NCBI RefSeq assembly: GCF_910596095.1 | Contig: NC_056550.1 | Coordinates: 25,783,001-25,847,000 of the forward strand | Length of the DNA: 64,000 nt | Direction: 5' to 3' | Origin: Thunnus maccoyii | Taxonomy: Eukaryota; Chordata; Actinopteri; Scombriformes; Scombridae | Shown: piece after piece, positions 35,711 to 46,240 of the stretch | Layout: every line of letters starts with the position of its first letter | Position numbering within the stretch: the stretch's first letter is position 1 | Translations under genes and position numbers: made by a program | Notes under the pieces: model-generated | What the model was told of the DNA's origin: nothing | The model's database searches: none | Seen by the model: the letters and a program-made list of their open reading frames with translations, nothing else

Positions 35711-38100
35711 TTGACCTGTTAGGGGACCCCAGTGTAAACAGTTGTTGTGGGTCCATGTTGGTCCCATTTCACTTTCACATAACAGTCACAACTGCAATCT
35801 CAATGCACAACTGGTAACATCTATTTTAACACAGTACGAGTCTGACTTGAATGCTGTCAGCTTAACATAAAGGCTGCAGCAGCACAAGGTAAAACATGCA
35901 GGGAAAGAGAGAAAAGTGCATCTTGTGGCACCTTCTAACATAAAAAAACCCCTCGTACATCCTCAGTAACAATCAGACCTCATGCCCTTCCTGTATTTTC
36001 AACTGTCATTCATGCCAATTGTTAAATAAGTGAATATCCAGTGAAACGCAGCAGGATTCTCTCTCTAATAACATTAAACTGAAGTGAAACCGTATGAATC
36101 ATTAGTTAAGGCTTCAACAAAGCAGCAAAATAAGTTTTACTGTCGGTGATGCAGCTTGTGAATGAACAAAATCAGTCTTGTTACTTGCTGTTAAAACATT
36201 TTTAACTCACCTTTCTCCCTGTTTTATGCAACAGGTGTCAAATATAACAGGAGCATTGCCTCTTTCTGTAAACTTTCATTCATGTCTGAATGAAGCCAGA
36301 AAGCCATGACTTTAACAGCTTCATGAAGCCGGTAATGTTATATATTCCATGTCTGAAAAGGACTCTAGCGTCCAGTATGTTTTGTCATTATTTGGCAGAC
36401 GCTTCAATCCAAAGCAAGCCTTCAAACTTGATTTTAAAAGTCATTTTGTATAATTTTGAAGCTAAAAAGCTCAGCCTTCAAAATCCCTCAACAGCAACCG
36501 CATCACAGTGTTTACACTTTAATTTACACTATTTATTCCCACCCTTATGCTGAGGGATTTCACCCTGTTGCATAACGCTGATTATCTCACGCAAACAAAT
36601 GTGAACTGGGATTTTGGTTTGTCGTCCGCTTCCCATAGCATGCTCAGCTGCTAGCTGGAATTCGAACCACTCCCATGACGAACACACAGTGACAGAGCAT
36701 TCATTGTTTCGCTTTCTAACAAATCAGAAACATGCTAATCATTAGTCAAGGATTTTATGTCACAGGATTTGATTTATCTAATCCTGGTTGTAACATTAAG
36801 GACAGATGGATGTGACTCGTTTGTGTTCATACGCTTCCATCATGCAAACAGAACTGTATGGCTGCAGTCTGTTCTACTGAGCAAAGACGGGAAAAATAGT
36901 CATTAAAAATGTGGCTCTATATCATGTAGGAGTAGATGGAGTTTATAATTTAAACCTTTACATAAAATGTATCACACGTATAAGACTATTGCTTTAAACA
37001 GCAGCATCCAACAAGATGCTGCAGTCCTCCAGACATTCTTTCAGAGTTAAAAATGTTGATTTTTATTTGATTTAAATCAAATTTCCTTTAATTTAATGTC
37101 ATTTTGTGTTCTTTTAGTCTTTCATAATTTGAGTCTGTATTTCTTACTGAGCGTTTTCTGGCTTCAGTGCATGTTCTTTTTCTCTCACTGTTTCTAATGC
37201 TCATATGTGCAAAGTAACTAAATACATATATTCAAGTACCACACTAATGTAGGCTACAGTAAGTAGTATTCCACTTTTTATTTACATTTGTGAAACTTTA
37301 AAAAAATACTCTGTCTTCTCTCATTTCCTGTCATCTCTCTACTACTTTTTAGAATAAAATATATGTTTTATTCTGCTTCATTTGACAGCTGATGTTTTTG
37401 TATATTGAGATTTTACATTTAAAACATCTGACACAATGATAAAATATGATGCAAGGCTACAGTCTGAACTACATCTGCACCACCTGCAACTAATACTGGC
37501 ACTGATACTAATACTATTACTATTACTAATACTATTACTAATACTATAGCTGGAAGAAGTACTCAGATCCTTTAAGTGAGGGCTTAGGTAAAGGATCCTA
37601 GTTATTGTTATTAGTATGGCTTTGGATCAGTTTGACATTTTGACCATCTTCACTTTCCTGCTTGCAAAGTTAGATATAATCAGTATTTCTTGAGATATAG
37701 TTGTACATATTATTTTTAAGCTCACTATCATTACTTATTTTCATACTTTGAAACAGAAATTATCATCACATTGAATTTGTGATGTCTAATCAGACACGAC
37801 AGCTGTGTATCTTTTATTTTTCATTATTTTGTCGCAATTATAGGTATTTTTTTATTTAATTAAGTCAGTTTTTTGTTGGACTTTTTATTCTTAATTTGGG
37901 GGGAGGTCCACTGTATAAGACTGAGTCTTCTTGACCTCTGCTCTCACATTTGTTCTGTGATCTGTGACACAGAGGTGATATTTTATGAGATTGTCTTTTG
38001 CTGAAAACTAAAAATGTATCAGAGTAAAGAACAGAACGTTTTCATCCAGAGTTGAGTGAAGGAGGAAATTCTTTAAAAGGGCAAAACTTGACGTGAAGTT
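35711..38100. other. Spacer left of pctp
   Basis: AT-rich. 37208-37275 and 37552-37600 carry pieces of the AAGTACTCAGATCC-type repeat seen in the palindrome, and 37500-37545 is a (TACTAT)-like microsatellite. No gene recognised. Confidence 0.4.
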
Positions 38101-38104
38101 TACC

Positions 38105-38480
38105 AGCAGTGACGGAGGAGACATTTAGACCCTTTACTTAAGTTACAGTCTTTCAATTTCATTCAGCAGATGCTTTTATCCAAACTGTCATACATCTGAG
38201 AGTTGATACAACACAAGCAGGGATCTAGTCAGGACAGACAACATAAGTAATCGCCATAAAGCTGAGTTTGAGTCCAATAGGACGTAGGTGCCAACAGGCG
38301 GTGCACAGAGGCAATGCATAGAAACAGACTTTTTTTAAGTTAATGTATACCAGACTGTAATATTACTCCATTAAAAGTAAATTAATTGAAAATATTACTC
38401 TAGTAATGGTACACAAATATTATTGGCAAAATGCTAAAATAAAGTATCAAAAATAAAAGTACTCAATGCAGAAATTGGCC
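38105..38480 (+). repeat. Mixed repeat fragments (SINE/LINE tail-like and AAGTACTC type)
   Basis: TTCATTCAGCAGATGCTTTT and ATACATCTGAGAGTTGATAC resemble a tail shared by many fish SINEs and LINEs. They sit inside fragments of the GACCCTTTACTTAAGT and ATTACTCCATTAAAAGTAAA repeat, suggesting insertion of one in the other. Class not verified. Confidence 0.45.
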
Positions 38481-38959
38481 CATGTTATATTATATATAAT
38501 ATTAATACCGCAGTAGCATTTCTGCTGTGGTGGGTTGAGGTGGAGTTTATTTTAATGACTTTATTCAGTGTTGAGTAGTTTAATACAGTGGGGTCAAAGG
38601 GGAATCGTTTATTTGAACTATAATTGCATCCATAAGTAGAACAATGACAGGATGTATGACTGTTTTGTTCACTTTAATGTCATAAAAACTGGGACAAAAT
38701 CTTATCAGAAGGAGGTCTGTGGTCTAATTTGTGTCAGTTAAGGGGTTCTTGATGTGAAAAAAGTTTGAGAATCACTAGTTTAAACTGTAAAAATGTATCA
38801 GATTTATAAGATATATTTTGTATGTAAAATCTTAATCTGCAAAGTAACTGGTGACTTTATTACAAATATAAATATAATGGAGCTAAAAGGGCAATTTAGG
38901 ACAAATATAAGAAGTTTTTTTTCCCATCTCTGTGCAGTGTGAATATATACAGGACTGTG

Positions 38960-39054
38960 CATACGGTGATTCTGAGGTGTTTTATTGAGAAAGCTGTGAC
39001 CGGAAGCTGGCTGTGTGACCGCCGCTGTGAGACAGCTGTGTGAGAGGAGCCGTC
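38960..39054 (+). promoter_or_regulatory. pctp: pctp proximal promoter and 5' UTR with ETS-type site
   Basis: An ACCGGAAGC motif at 38999-39007 is a full match to the ETS/GABPA core commonly found at TATA-less housekeeping starts. It lies about 50 bases before the pctp start codon, in a local GC rise with several CpGs. The exact transcription start is not determined. Confidence 0.45.
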
Positions 39055-39183
39055 ATGTCGCTGCAGTTTACAGATGAGGAGTTTCAGAGCGCGTGGGGGG
39101 AGCTGGACGAGCCGCAGCTGGAGGGAGGATGGGAGCTTTTCACCGAGACGATGGGAGTGAAAATCTACCGGCTTTTCGACAAG
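39055..39183 (+). CDS. pctp: pctp exon 1 (residues 1-43)
   Basis: Starts MSLQFTDEEFQSAW and ends KIYRLFDK, with donor AAG|GTACAC in phase 0. The ATG is the first in the leader after GAGGAGCCGTC. The leader upstream is GC-rich relative to the spacer. Confidence 0.93.
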
Positions 39184-42100
39184 GTACACAAATAATAAAA
39201 AACTGCCGCTTTTGTAACAGGAAGACGGCTGCTACTGACTGAATGAATGAGCGGCGGCTTCCTCTACAGAGCGCCTGTCATCGCTGTTATCACCGATTTC
39301 CATTCCTTCTCCTCCCATAACCGTTTTGACATTATTATCTTCAGTTTAAATCTTTTATTGATAGCATTCACAAACACATGAGCAGTGTTGTCCTAGCGGC
39401 CAACATGGGAATTATCCGGAAACTGAGCGAGAGCTGCTGTTGTTTCTTGACTCATAAACCGGCTGTACCGGTCAAACCAAACTCCATTTCGAAATCGTTT
39501 AATTAAACGTTGCTTTGACTTTGTGTTCATATTCACAGCTTGTTGAACTTAATTGAATATATTTATGAATTCAGAAGGATCCACTCTTCAACTCGGCATA
39601 CACCTCACAAGATACTGCCTCAAGATACCTTTTTGAACTAAACTAGAACAAATCAAAATAAATCCAGTTTAAATAATATCAAATTCAAATATAATTAAAA
39701 CTTTCCTGAAATAAAAATGCTGTTTGTGGGCAAGTTTTGAGCTTAATATTCCATTGGCTTCCATTAATTTTGACTGATGTTTAGTGATATAGAAGCATTA
39801 AAAAGGCAAACTATAAGGAAAATAAAGCACATAAAAGGAAGAATGAGTTCATTTCCATTTTTGGCGTTTATCCTGTCCCATGCCTTTCTAAAAATAGGAA
39901 CAAGTGTAAAAAAAAAGGAAGTTCTGCAAATTTGAAGACACTTGTAAGCACATTTAGGAAATCTACAATAAAAAATATTAAGAACTTGGTAATGTACTTT
40001 TTTTCTGCATTATTGCCAACAATCTTGTGTCTTAAATAAACCTTTTGAGTTTCTTAATTTCAATGAAGTTGGCACACTCAAACTATGTTCAAGACAGTCA
40101 CCCAAATAAGTTTTCTCATATTTGTCTTTTTTTGGAATAAAGGGCTGGAGCTCTTCTTAAATCTCCAGAAAGTCCTAATAATACATGACTATATTCCCAA
40201 AAGGATGATGTTTTCAGTGATGTCTAAAGATGGTTTTGGTTTAACATCTTAAGGTCATGTTAGTTTCTCTGCCACTGCCCAGGAGAAAACCAAGTAACAT
40301 TAAATGGCTGTTTTTGTGAATGGAGTTTGGTGGGACTTTCCTCTCTCTTTAAGTAGGCATAAATTTGGTAAAAAAAATCAATTACTGGAAGTTCAGTGTT
40401 TCAGCTTTTTACATTTAATTGTGCGAGAAGCATATTTATGCTTTTATCTGGCCCCTTTGAATCAAATCCAACACACTTCCTCACTCGCAGTGAGAGAGGG
40501 CGTAACGCAGACCGGCTCTAATCAGAGTTGTGTGGTTTGGGATTAGTTACATATGTGCTGTGGATGTGCTGTGTGGCCTGCATTTGGAAGAGAGAACTTA
40601 GCCTACATGTGCTGTTTTCAGGAAACTGGACTTTATGAGTATAAAGTCTTTGGTGTGCTCGCCACCTGCACTGCAGAGCTGTGTGCAGATGTCTACATGG
40701 ACTTGGCCTATCGGAAACACTGGGATGGATATGTGAAAGGTAAAAAAAAATAAACATTGTCCCTGCCATCCAGATCAACTGCCTAAGAATTAGTCTTCCT
40801 ATTCACATAATTAATTTTTATGTCCCTTCTTTGATTTTCTCAACTTTAAATATGGCTCAACATACAAACATGGTTTCACACACTTAAATAACCCTCTTAA
40901 TTCTCATATCCTATCCTTGTCTTCATGCACTTCTACAGTAACCAGCAGGTAACCTGTTGCAGCTCTAGTCTGTAGTCATATACTGTAGCTGCCTTGTATG
41001 CTAATACAAAAATCCACACTGAACCCTATGCTAACGCTTGAAATCTCAGGAGTAATATGTATGTGTTTTTTACGCAGCATTTTCCTCCAACGTAGTGGTG
41101 TCTATGGTGATAGCAGAATATTAAAGTAGTTTAATAGTGTCTCCTTGTTAGAGAATATAGACCATAATGTGGACTACACCAGAATTTTAGTTTAGTTCTT
41201 TTCCCTCATCAAGGCGGTAAGATTTATGTCCCGAAGTAAACTAGTAAGTAAGTAGTAAGTAAGTACTAAGTAAGGTAAGTAGTCAGTTAGTAGGTAAGTA
41301 GTAAGTAAGTAATAGGTAAGTAAAGTAGTAAGTAAATAGTAAGTTAGCAAGTACTAAGTAAGTAGCAAGTAAGTAAGTAATTTAGTAAGTAGTAAGCAGG
41401 TAAGTTAGGTAGTAAGTTTGTAAGTGAGTAGTAGGTAAGTTAAGTAGTAAGCAGGTAAGTTAGGTAGTGAGTTAATTAGTCTTTCAGCAGGACATCTCAG
41501 ACACTTTCCTTTAAATATAATTGACAGTTGAGCAGATCTAGAAAGTATTTTTATAGTGTCTCCTTGTTAGAGAATATATAACATAATGTGGACTACACCA
41601 GAATTTTAGTTAAGTCATTTTTCCTCATCAAATTGGTAAGGTTTATGTCCTGAAGTAAGTAAGTTAGTTAGTAAGTAAGTAATTAAGTTAGTAAGTAAGT
41701 AAGTAATTAAGTTAGTAAGTAAGTAGTAAGTAACTTGGTGGGTAAATAAGGTAGTAAGTAGTCAAGTTAGTAAGTCAGCAGGTAAGTTAGTAAATAAGTT
41801 AGTTGTTCAGGAGGACATCTCAGACACTTTCCTTTAAATATAAAGGACAGTTGAGCAGATTTGTGATTAACTGATTACATTTTGGTGTTGAGGCCAGTTT
41901 TTAATTTCTGACATTTGATTTTAGCCAAAGCCTTGTCTCTAAAAGCAGTAATTATAATACAGTCCATTGGCTTAAAATTCTAAGGGCTTGTATACAGCGT
42001 CAAGGAAATATATTGATTGATAGGAATGGTGTAGAGAAATGCCAGATGTTTTATTTTTTCTCCTTGACCAGTGTGAACTACAGTTAAAACACTATTTAAC

Positions 42101-45100
42101 GTAAAGGATACAAACAATATTGCTGTGATCTGGAAACAAATTATTCAAGAACAACCAGCTAAAAGGTGAAAAATAGCAGTTTATTTAGTTTTTTTTTTAA
42201 GGGTAACAGCTCATTTTTTAATGATAAAGTAAGCTTTGTAAAACTCAGTCGCACCCAGTGCTGGCAGTGAGTAAAGTACTGTGACACAAATAATAACACA
42301 GAACAGTTGATGAGATCTTTTGAAGTCTCACATGGTTTCTTCCTCCAGTTGTACAGTTTGTCAAATTTATTTGATATGGATAATGAGAAACTGCAATGAA
42401 ACCACTGCAGCCCACTGCTGTAAGAGACTAGCGTTGTTGATTAATGTCTTTATTTGCATATTTCCTGCTTTAATCAATGAGATGTGGACAATATTTCCAG
42501 TGCATGCCTCAAACTTTTAGAGAATATCACAGTATAAATATCCTCAGAGATCACAGACTAACCCACTTTTCATCGATCTACAGCTGATGTTTAGCTTTTT
42601 TATTAAATGTTTATGTCATTTTTATGCAGAGCTCTATGAGATGGAGTCTGATGGACAGAAGGCAATCTACTGGCAAGTGAAATACCCGTTCCCTCTGTCG
42701 AACAGAGACGTATCCTTCAAGTCCAAACTTATATTTACAGTCAGTAGACAGGCGAATCTCTTGAGCAAACAAAAATTGATTCTAACTGTTTTTCCCTTTG
42801 AACATCAGCAATTTTCTACAAGAGATACTGTCTCTTGTAGATACTGTCACAGAGTGTCTTCCCTAACAGACCGCACCTCAGTATGTGTACATGAGGGAGC
42901 GGAGAGATCTGGTTGTGGACAACAGGAAGATCTGGGTGATCCTGGCCAGAAGCTCCACAGGAACGGCGTGTGAAGAGAAGAGCGGTGTGCTGCGGGTGAA
43001 GGATTACAAGCAGAGCGTCGCCTTGGAGAGCGACGGCGCCTCTGGAACTAAAGGTAACACGTGATGAGACAAATACCACTATATGTGAGTGCATATAAAG
43101 TAATGCTGAAACCATCAGCTGATACTTTGATTGATCGAAAGTTAATGGTCAACAATTTTTAGATTTGATTGATTGTTTAAGTCATTCAAGCACAAATGCC
43201 GAACAGTCTCAGCTTCTCAAATATGTAAATTTAATGTATTTCAGTTGTGCTAAGTGAAACAAAAATTCACACAATCACAATATTAATTAGAATATTTTTC
43301 AGTTGTCAATATATATCATAATATGGCAAATATAGGCAAAATCACAAGGTAAACAAGTTGATTTCCAACTCAGTTATACATTACATCATAAAACAAAAAC
43401 TTTTTTTTACAATTTTTTCCGAATTATAAAATTAAACAACAGAATTTTGTAAAACAATAACACGATGTTATCATTTCACAATATGATTACACTGAAAGTA
43501 ACAGGATGATATATTATATAATATAATATTAATATAATATTATTTATAATTACATTATATATTATATTATAATATTGAATTATCGCCCAGTTCAACATTT
43601 GCATTTTGGTTCTTGGACAAATAAAGCAATTTGAAGATGTCATCTTGAGCTTTTGTTTACATTTCATAGCTCAAAGTATAAATCAATAATTTGTAAAACT
43701 AATTGCTCATCTAATTGAAATTGAAAAACATGAAGAATGAACTTGTGCTTTGTTTCAGTTTTCATGAATTACTTCGACAACCCTGGCGGCATGATTCCTA
43801 CCTGGCTGGTGAACTGGGCAGCTAAGGTGAGTGCTGCACTTTTGTTTTACTCATCTTCATGTCAGCAGGTTGACGTCCTATTTTTACTGCTATAGACACT
43901 CACACTGCAGGTGTAAATCATTTCCAGTTTGACCAAAAATCATCTAACCTCTTAAAACCTGATTATCCTGTTAAGTAGCTTAAGGGCCTCTGGTCTTCCT
44001 GGTGCAGCGCTGCCAACTGCTCCTGACTAGTTACTGTAGAGTGAGTCACATGCAGAAAATATCCTTTCAGGGAGCACTAATCCACAACTTAACATGACTG
44101 GTTTGATTCCTATGAATCCAGATTTCACTAAGACATTACAAGCACAGATTTGAGTCTATGAGAAATATTTTATTCCAGATTTATAACTTCAAACTTTTGC
44201 ATGATTTTGTGTAGAAAGAATTGGGTTTAGTTTATGTGTTTATGTCAGCTCTCTTTGTCTGTAGATATTTCTTAGCAAAGTAGAGGATTTGTGTGACAGG
44301 AAAGAAAAACATAGACTGGGAGTATTAAAAAAACAACAACTCAGTGGCGGTAAAGGCATAAAATGGTGTTTTTTGCTGATGTAGTGTAAAATTTTTGTTG
44401 TTACTTAGCAGACACAAGTAACATAACTAATAACAAATCAGCCAAAGTAGAATTAAGGAAGTTAGAAATAAGAAAAAGGCAGTTGTAGTCAGAGGTCAAA
44501 CTGATTTTACAGCATTTTTATAGTTTCAGATAAGCTCTGTGAATAACCTTGAAGTTAATCCCTTAGATAAGCGAATTTATTTGATACAAGGTTGAGGGTA
44601 GACGAAAATACTTTCCAAGTGGGCTGACACATTTTTTTTTTCAAAAAGAAGTTTATGTGTTCCAAGAAACAGAAGTTCAAGGAATATTTTGACATTCTGG
44701 GAAATGTTTCTTACTCACTTTAACCATAACCCACTTTCATATCTGTACGCTAAATATGAAACTACTGCCAGCAGCCAGTGAGTTACTTTTGCTTTAACGG
44801 CACTGTTTGTGTTCAGGGTTACAGGGTTGTTTTTCCATTGTTGGACAGCCTGATACAAGGTCAGTTTGTCAGGAAGAGATCACTCAAGACCAGCATAGAC
44901 AAGAAGAACTAATGACAATATACAGATGACATGCACATTTGAAGAAGCCTGAGAGTGTCAGTGAAAGATTTGTTTTCAGTACTTTGAGGATAAAACATAT
45001 TAAGAATAAAATTTATGACCAACAATTGGGAAAAGGGAATTCAAACCATTTCCCACCAGCATGTCATCGTCTTCAAAATGAACATATGTTCATTGTTGAA

Positions 45101-45415
45101 GTGCTCAAACAGACCATTGATAATGGGCTTTAAAGATGATGTTAAAAGGGTTCACTCGCAGGCCTCAGAGAGCCCTGTCCCTCTGCCTGCTTTATGGTTT
45201 TCCACCATTATTGTTAGCAGATGTGTTTTCAGGGTGATGTCAACAGTTCCTCTCTTCGGTGCCCCTCCTGGGTGGGTCCTCTTTGCACATCTGTCACATC
45301 ATTGATAGAGATGATCCTTGTGTTTTTCTTTTTTTAACAGAGTGGGGTTCCAGGTTTCTTAACAGACATGCAGAAGGCCTGCAGCAATTACAGCAACTAC
45401 TGCCAGAAGAAATGA
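39055..45415 (+). CDS. pctp: Phosphatidylcholine transfer protein (PCTP, StarD2), six coding exons
   Basis: Six exons (39055-39183, 40622-40739, 42630-42709, 42882-43053, 43759-43826, 45341-45415) join to 642 bases in frame, giving 213 residues; human PCTP has 214. All introns are GT-AG. The product is a lone START domain that binds one phosphatidylcholine and moves it between membranes in the cytosol; in mammals it also interacts with Them2 and affects hepatic lipid and insulin responses. Recognisable stretches are GLYEYKVFGVL, YPFPLSNRDYVYMR, VFMNYFDNPGG and a C-terminal amphipathic helix (SGVPGFLTDMQKAC). Lipid-contacting residues known in the human structure are all present: Arg78 as R74, Trp101 as W97, Tyr114 as Y110 and Tyr155 as Y151. 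Exon phases (0,1,0,1,0) are consistent across every junction. The N-terminus is four residues shorter than human before the first helix. There is no break or missing exon. Confidence 0.96.
39184..40621 (+). other. pctp: pctp intron 1
   Basis: AT-rich intron with clean GT and AG ends. No repeat is recognised with confidence and no coding potential is seen. An ORF at 40304-40546 lies in AT-rich sequence and does not resemble any START segment. Confidence 0.6.
40622..40739 (+). CDS. pctp: pctp exon 2 (residues 44-82 plus first base of 83)
   Basis: Acceptor TGCTGTTTTCAG precedes ETGLYEYKVFGVL. The exon ends VK with a donor GTAAAA, leaving one base in phase 1. It carries the lipid-binding arginine (R74) in the AYRKHWD motif. 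Confidence 0.94.
41130..41860 (+). repeat. Tandem duplication of about 400 bp inside pctp intron 2
   Basis: The stretch before the first array (GTCTCCTTGTTAGAGAATAT, then the GTGGACTACACCAG part) recurs before the second at about 41560. The stretch after the first array (GGACATCTCAGACACTTTCC) recurs after the second at about 41813. The two units are about 41130-41545 and 41555-41860, differing at scattered bases and in array length. Confidence 0.8.
41221..41816 (+). repeat. GTAAGT-rich array in pctp intron 2, in two blocks
   Basis: Two blocks (about 41230-41470 and 41650-41810) consist of imperfect units of AGTA, AAGT and GTTA type, with at least thirty copies of GTAAGT counted by eye. The blocks are embedded in a larger duplication with matching non-repetitive flanks. 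The array lies entirely within intron 2 (40740-42629), read on the pctp sense strand. Confidence 0.85.
42630..42709 (+). CDS. pctp: pctp exon 3 (residues 83-109)
   Basis: Acceptor TTTTTATGCAG precedes the codon completing E83. The exon encodes LYEMESDGQKAIYWQVKYPF and ends SNRD, with donor GTATCC. W97 of the lipid cage is here. Confidence 0.93.
42882..43053 (+). CDS. pctp: pctp exon 4 (residues 110-166 plus first base of 167)
   Basis: Acceptor CCGCACCTCAG precedes YVYMRERRDL. The exon ends GASGTK with donor GTAACA. It contains Y110 and Y151. A branch-site-like CCCTAAC lies about 20 bases before the acceptor. Confidence 0.94.
43103..43735 (-). repeat. Split copy of the GCTGCAACTAA short repeat in pctp intron 4
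   Basis: Segments 43103-43245 and 43575-43735 match the two ends of the abundant short element described at 28956, in minus orientation. They are separated by about 330 bases of AT-rich sequence, including a palindromic (TATAAT)n-like stretch at 43510-43580. I infer insertion or local expansion inside an older copy. Confidence 0.5.
43759..43826 (+). CDS. pctp: pctp exon 5 (residues 167-189)
   Basis: Acceptor GCTTTGTTTCAG precedes VFMNYFDNPGGMIPTWLVNW, the best conserved START stretch. Donor AAG|GTGAGT is a consensus site. Confidence 0.95.
45341..45415 (+). CDS. pctp: pctp exon 6 (residues 190-213 and stop)
   Basis: A long pyrimidine tract ending TTTTTTTAACAG precedes SGVPGFLTDMQKACSNYSNY, then CQKK and TGA. 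This is the C-terminal helix that lids the lipid tunnel in START proteins. Confidence 0.93.
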   Translation, partial: SGVPGFLTDMQKACSNYSNYCQKK

Positions 45416-46240
45416 ATGCAACAGACAGGACACTAGCTCAGGCTAAAGGGCTCTGATAATCTGTATTTTTTTATTATTTTAGTTTTGGGATGTTTAATGA
45501 TCAAATTGTAAGTGAATGTGGCATGATGTGGGCTGCTACTTCTTGTTGAAGCATGCTGTTGGCTCAGGCATGTGCATGACCGGCCGCCCTCATTAAAAGG
45601 CTGGTGTGAAATCAATTCTGTTCCATTGTGCTGTATGAACAAACACTGTATTGTCTTTTCTGTGCAATCACTGTAAACTCCAGGGTTTGGGGGGTGGGGG
45701 GAGCTTTTCTGGAATATTTTAAAAGGTAAATTTTATTAAAGACTCATTATTTTAGGCCTTACATGGTGAAACAATGATTAGTTTACATTACAGGTCCTAT
45801 GACTATCCTCATGCCAGTTACTTCTTGTTTTAAAATTGTTTCCTGTAGATGTTAAATGTGGCCGATGCAGTGTTTGTTTCCACTGGATCCCTCAAATTCA
45901 TTGTCCATTTCAATTCACTTGAATTCTCTTGTTACAATGATGAGCAAATGACAAATCTTTACTTTCAGAGGAATGTTACCTCATAGATTTTTTTGTGTTT
46001 CCTTTTAAAGAGTCGATTACTTATGCAAATATTCATGTTTTAATCCTCTTTGCTGATTTATTATGGGTGCATATAGCCAAAAATACACTATCTGGGATAC
46101 TATTGTATTGGACTCAGGCTATAATTTCTGTCAATCAGTTGATACAGATAATTATGGATTTGATTTGGTCATGAATAGCTTATTACTGTGTAATATTGCT
46201 GTGTCATTATAATTAATAAAACTTTAAGATTCAGTACTTT
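45416..46240 (+). other. pctp: pctp 3' UTR (putative)
   Basis: The region following the stop codon has no further exon-like sequence. A consensus AATAAA at 46215-46220 is a good 3' end, giving about 820 bases of UTR. An earlier ATTAAA at 45735-45740 could give a shorter form. A G-run cluster lies at 45683-45701. A dispersed repeat begins soon after, at 46337. Confidence 0.55.
46215..46220 (+). terminator. pctp: Candidate polyadenylation signal for pctp
   Basis: Canonical AATAAA followed by a T- and GT-rich stretch (ACTGTGTGTTTAATTTTGT), which resembles a downstream element. It is the best candidate end of the pctp transcript. Confidence 0.5.

Noticed and set aside
38896..39189. 97-residue ORF on the minus strand over pctp exon 1
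   Set aside because: It is the antisense shadow of the exon and its leader, with no family resemblance.
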